A stretch of DNA of 64,000 nt, from contig JACJYU010000005.1 of NCBI GenBank assembly GCA_020635915.1, positions 36,489 through 100,488 on the forward strand. Direction: 5' to 3'. Position 1 is the first letter of the stretch. The number at the start of each line of letters is the position of its first letter. The position numbers and the translations under genes were made by a program. The DNA comes from Flammeovirgaceae bacterium. Lineage in GTDB: Bacteria > Bacteroidota > Bacteroidia > Cytophagales > Cyclobacteriaceae. Under the pieces are notes generated by a model, which had not been told where the DNA came from, ran no database searches, and saw nothing but the letters and a program-made list of their open reading frames with translations. Shown one piece after another: positions 62,476 to 64,000 of this stretch.

Positions 62476-63489
62476 ATGGGCAGTACTAAGAAATACACAC
62501 ATTTAATGGAAGCTTCCAGGATAGCACAGTCGATTGGGTTTACTTTGGACCGGTTTATTAAAAACAACCAGGACCATTTTCAATATGCCAGTGGGGAGCT
62601 TTCACAACTGCTGCGCGATATTGCCCTGGCCTCCAAGGTGGTGAACCGGGAGGTAAACAAGGCCGGGCTCATTGACATCATGGGGCCGCTGGGCTCTCAA
62701 AACATGGCCGGTGACGACCAGCAGAAACTCGATGTGCTGGCCAACATCCGTTTTACCAGGGCCCTCAAAAAAGGGGGGGAAGTATGCGCCCTGGTTTCGG
62801 AGGAATCAGAGTCTTATGAGGACCTCAACAACAATGGCAAATATGTCATAGCCATTGACCCATTGGACGGGTCGTCCAATATAGATGTAAACGTGTCCAT
62901 AGGCACGATCTTTTCCATATACAGGCGCATAAGCAAAGTGGGCGGGCCTATCCAACAGGCGGATATTTTGCAAAAAGGGTCCCAGCAGGTGGCGGCAGGG
63001 TATATTTTGTACGGTTCATCCACGATGATGGTGTATACTACAGGCCATGGGGTAAACGGTTTTACCTTTGAGCAATCATTGGGAGAGTTTTTCCTTTCCC
63101 ACCCGGATATGCAAATGCCGGAAGACGGGAAGATATACTCCATCAACGAAGGCCAGGCCAACTCTTTCCCTGATCCGGTGAAAAAGTACGTTCAGGATTG
63201 CAAGGACAAAAAAATGACAGCACGGTACATTGGGTCTTTGGTGGCCGACTTCCACCGGAACCTTTTAAAGGGGGGCATTTACATTTACCCCTCCACCGCC
63301 AAGGACCCCAACGGTAAGCTCCGGTTGATGTACGAGTGCAATGCCCTGGCGTATATTGCCGAGCAGGCCGGTGGCCGGGCCACCGATGGCAACATGAGGA
63401 TATTGGACATTGTGCCCACCACCCTGCACCAGCGCACGCCTTTCTTTGTGGGATCAAAAAAAATGGTGGAGCGGGCCCAGTCGTTCTAA
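62476..63489 (+). CDS. fbp: Class I fructose-1,6-bisphosphatase
   Basis: A 337-residue enzyme of the FBPase class I family. Metal-site motif IDPLDGSSNIDVNVSIGTIFSI (near 130) and the substrate loop RYIGSLVADFHRNLLKGGIYIYP are complete; EQAGGRATDG is the third conserved element. It hydrolyses fructose-1,6-bisphosphate in gluconeogenesis in the cytosol. N-terminal 20 residues (MGSTKKYTHLMEAS) precede the normal core. The last four bases overlap the stop of the convergent DUF5606 gene. Confidence 0.97.
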   Translation: MGSTKKYTHLMEASRIAQSIGFTLDRFIKNNQDHFQYASGELSQLLRDIALASKVVNREVNKAGLIDIMGPLGSQNMAGDDQQKLDVLANIRFTRALKKGGEVCALVSEESESYEDLNNNGKYVIAIDPLDGSSNIDVNVSIGTIFSIYRRISKVGGPIQQADILQKGSQQVAAGYILYGSSTMMVYTTGHGVNGFTFEQSLGEFFLSHPDMQMPEDGKIYSINEGQANSFPDPVKKYVQDCKDKKMTARYIGSLVADFHRNLLKGGIYIYPSTAKDPNGKLRLMYECNALAYIAEQAGGRATDGNMRILDIVPTTLHQRTPFFVGSKKMVERAQSF

Positions 63490-63923
63490 CCTTCCTGATC
63501 GGGTTTTTTAGAGGGTTTTTCTTTTTTTTCAGCGAGGATTTCCGGAGCGTGCTTTAAAATGACAGCGTACCACTTTACCAGTTTCTTGATATCGGAAACA
63601 TATACCTTGTCCTCGTCATAGTCGGGCAAAACCGATTTGAGGAAAGCTTTTAGTTCAGCGGCTTCCGCATTGGCATCGATACCCAGGTCATCGCCAAAAT
63701 CCTTATGTATTTTCTTCAGCACCTCTTCCAGGGGGGTCGTGCCTTCCTTGGTATGGGTGTATATGGAGATTTCGTCCAGCAATGATACCTTGTGGGAGCC
63801 GGAAGCCATGATTTTCACCTTGTTTTCATCCATGGACTCAAGGATGAGCCCTGCTTTGGCAGGCTTCAACACTTTGAACAGCCCGCCTTTTCCGGACACG
63901 GCAGCAATTTCGCTTAACTTCAT
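63486..63923 (-). CDS. DUF5606 family protein
   Basis: A 145-residue protein, starting MKLSEIAAVSGKGGLFKVLKPAKAG, with the family pattern ILESMDENKVKIMASGSHKVSLLDEISIYT, PLEEVLKKIHKDFGDDLG and DIKKLVKWYAVILKHAPEI. The family is restricted to Bacteroidota and has no assigned role. The C-terminal 15 residues are Lys/Glu-rich. A TATTTTTG (63952-63945) matches the -7 element but I see no TTTG at -33. Overlaps fbp by four bases. Confidence 0.9.
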   Translation of the reverse strand: MKLSEIAAVSGKGGLFKVLKPAKAGLILESMDENKVKIMASGSHKVSLLDEISIYTHTKEGTTPLEEVLKKIHKDFGDDLGIDANAEAAELKAFLKSVLPDYDEDKVYVSDIKKLVKWYAVILKHAPEILAEKKEKPSKKPDQEG

Positions 63924-63958
63924 GCTATTGTAATTTTAGAGGGGCAAAAATAACGATT

Positions 63959-64000
63959 TTAGGGTTGGCCATTAATGGCTTTGCCTATAAAATCGAGGAC
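63959..64000 (-). CDS. Possible 3' end of a leftward gene (partial)
   Basis: From the window edge one minus-strand frame is open for 13 codons to a TAA at 63961-63959 (ending ...GKAINGQP). It may be the C-terminus of a gene located right of the window, on the same strand as DUF5606. The sequence is too short to identify. Confidence 0.3.
   Translation of the reverse strand, partial: VLDFIGKAINGQP

Noticed and set aside
1..64000. Mobile elements, CRISPR arrays, tRNA or rRNA genes
   Set aside because: I saw no transposase, integrase, phage, repeat-spacer or structured RNA pattern; tRNAs were not searched with a model, so a missed one is possible.

Overview
This 64 kb window is chromosomal DNA from a member of the Bacteroidota, most likely a Cytophagales-type bacterium. 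The supporting evidence is a set of family markers (DUF6702, DUF6588, DUF5606, DUF2911, SMUG2-type glycosylase, FtsX permeases with an N-terminal prefix segment next to a PadR regulator, a fused CcoN/CcoO oxidase subunit, GAFTDA-type sigma-54 activator) and promoters of the Bacteroidota TTTG / TAnnTTTG type in front of the HU and low-molecular-weight phosphatase genes. It is densely packed, with many 1-20 bp overlaps. I see no insertion sequence, prophage, CRISPR array, tRNA or rRNA. It reads as core genome with accessory exported hydrolases, not as a mobile island.

Layout. 1-11 kb: exported or lipid-anchored hydrolases and small envelope proteins (TolB-like propeller, two M20 peptidases, amidase, DUF2911, SPOR/OmpA protein), plus a glycosyltransferase and HU. 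11-15 kb: an orphan histidine kinase, SMUG2 uracil-DNA glycosylase, and an unusual protein joining an exported beta-helix to a potassium-channel-like pore. 15-21 kb: a cbb3 cytochrome oxidase operon (ccoNO-ccoQ-ccoP-ccoG-ccoH and a UreH/SafE-like membrane protein). 21-25.7 kb: tandem universal stress protein, membrane J-domain protein with an eIF1-like factor, DUF2911/TPR protein, lipid kinase. 25.7-34.6 kb: acyl carrier protein, an NtrC/NtrY-type two-component pair, and two tandem FtsX permeases coupled to PadR. 34.7-39.8 kb: LpxH-type phosphatase, FtsH, RsfS and BirA. 39.8-49.7 kb: a large sortilin/VPS10-type propeller protein, YdeI protein, M14 carboxypeptidase, RidA-like lipoprotein, M20 deacylase and MFS transporter. 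49.9-56.4 kb: RNase D-like exonuclease, NhaC antiporter, saccharopine-dehydrogenase-like enzyme, and a tight hotdog / GNAT / GT2 cassette. 56.4-64 kb: RsgA, Kdo transferase, DUF6588, enoyl-CoA hydratase, low-molecular-weight phosphatase, aspartate kinase, fructose-1,6-bisphosphatase, DUF5606.

Together the genes suggest an aerobic to microaerobic, protein- and peptide-degrading Gram-negative organism with lipid A/Kdo outer membrane. The exported peptidases and amidase feed peptide uptake and intracellular deacylation, while the cbb3 oxidase gives high-affinity respiration. The candidates I find most worth following up are the beta-helix/pore fusion at 12896-14440, the hotdog-acyltransferase-glycosyltransferase cassette at 54048-56388, the single-haem CcoP in the oxidase operon, and the M20 enzyme that lacks its first metal-binding histidine. 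Protein families were assigned by reading motifs, without any database search.
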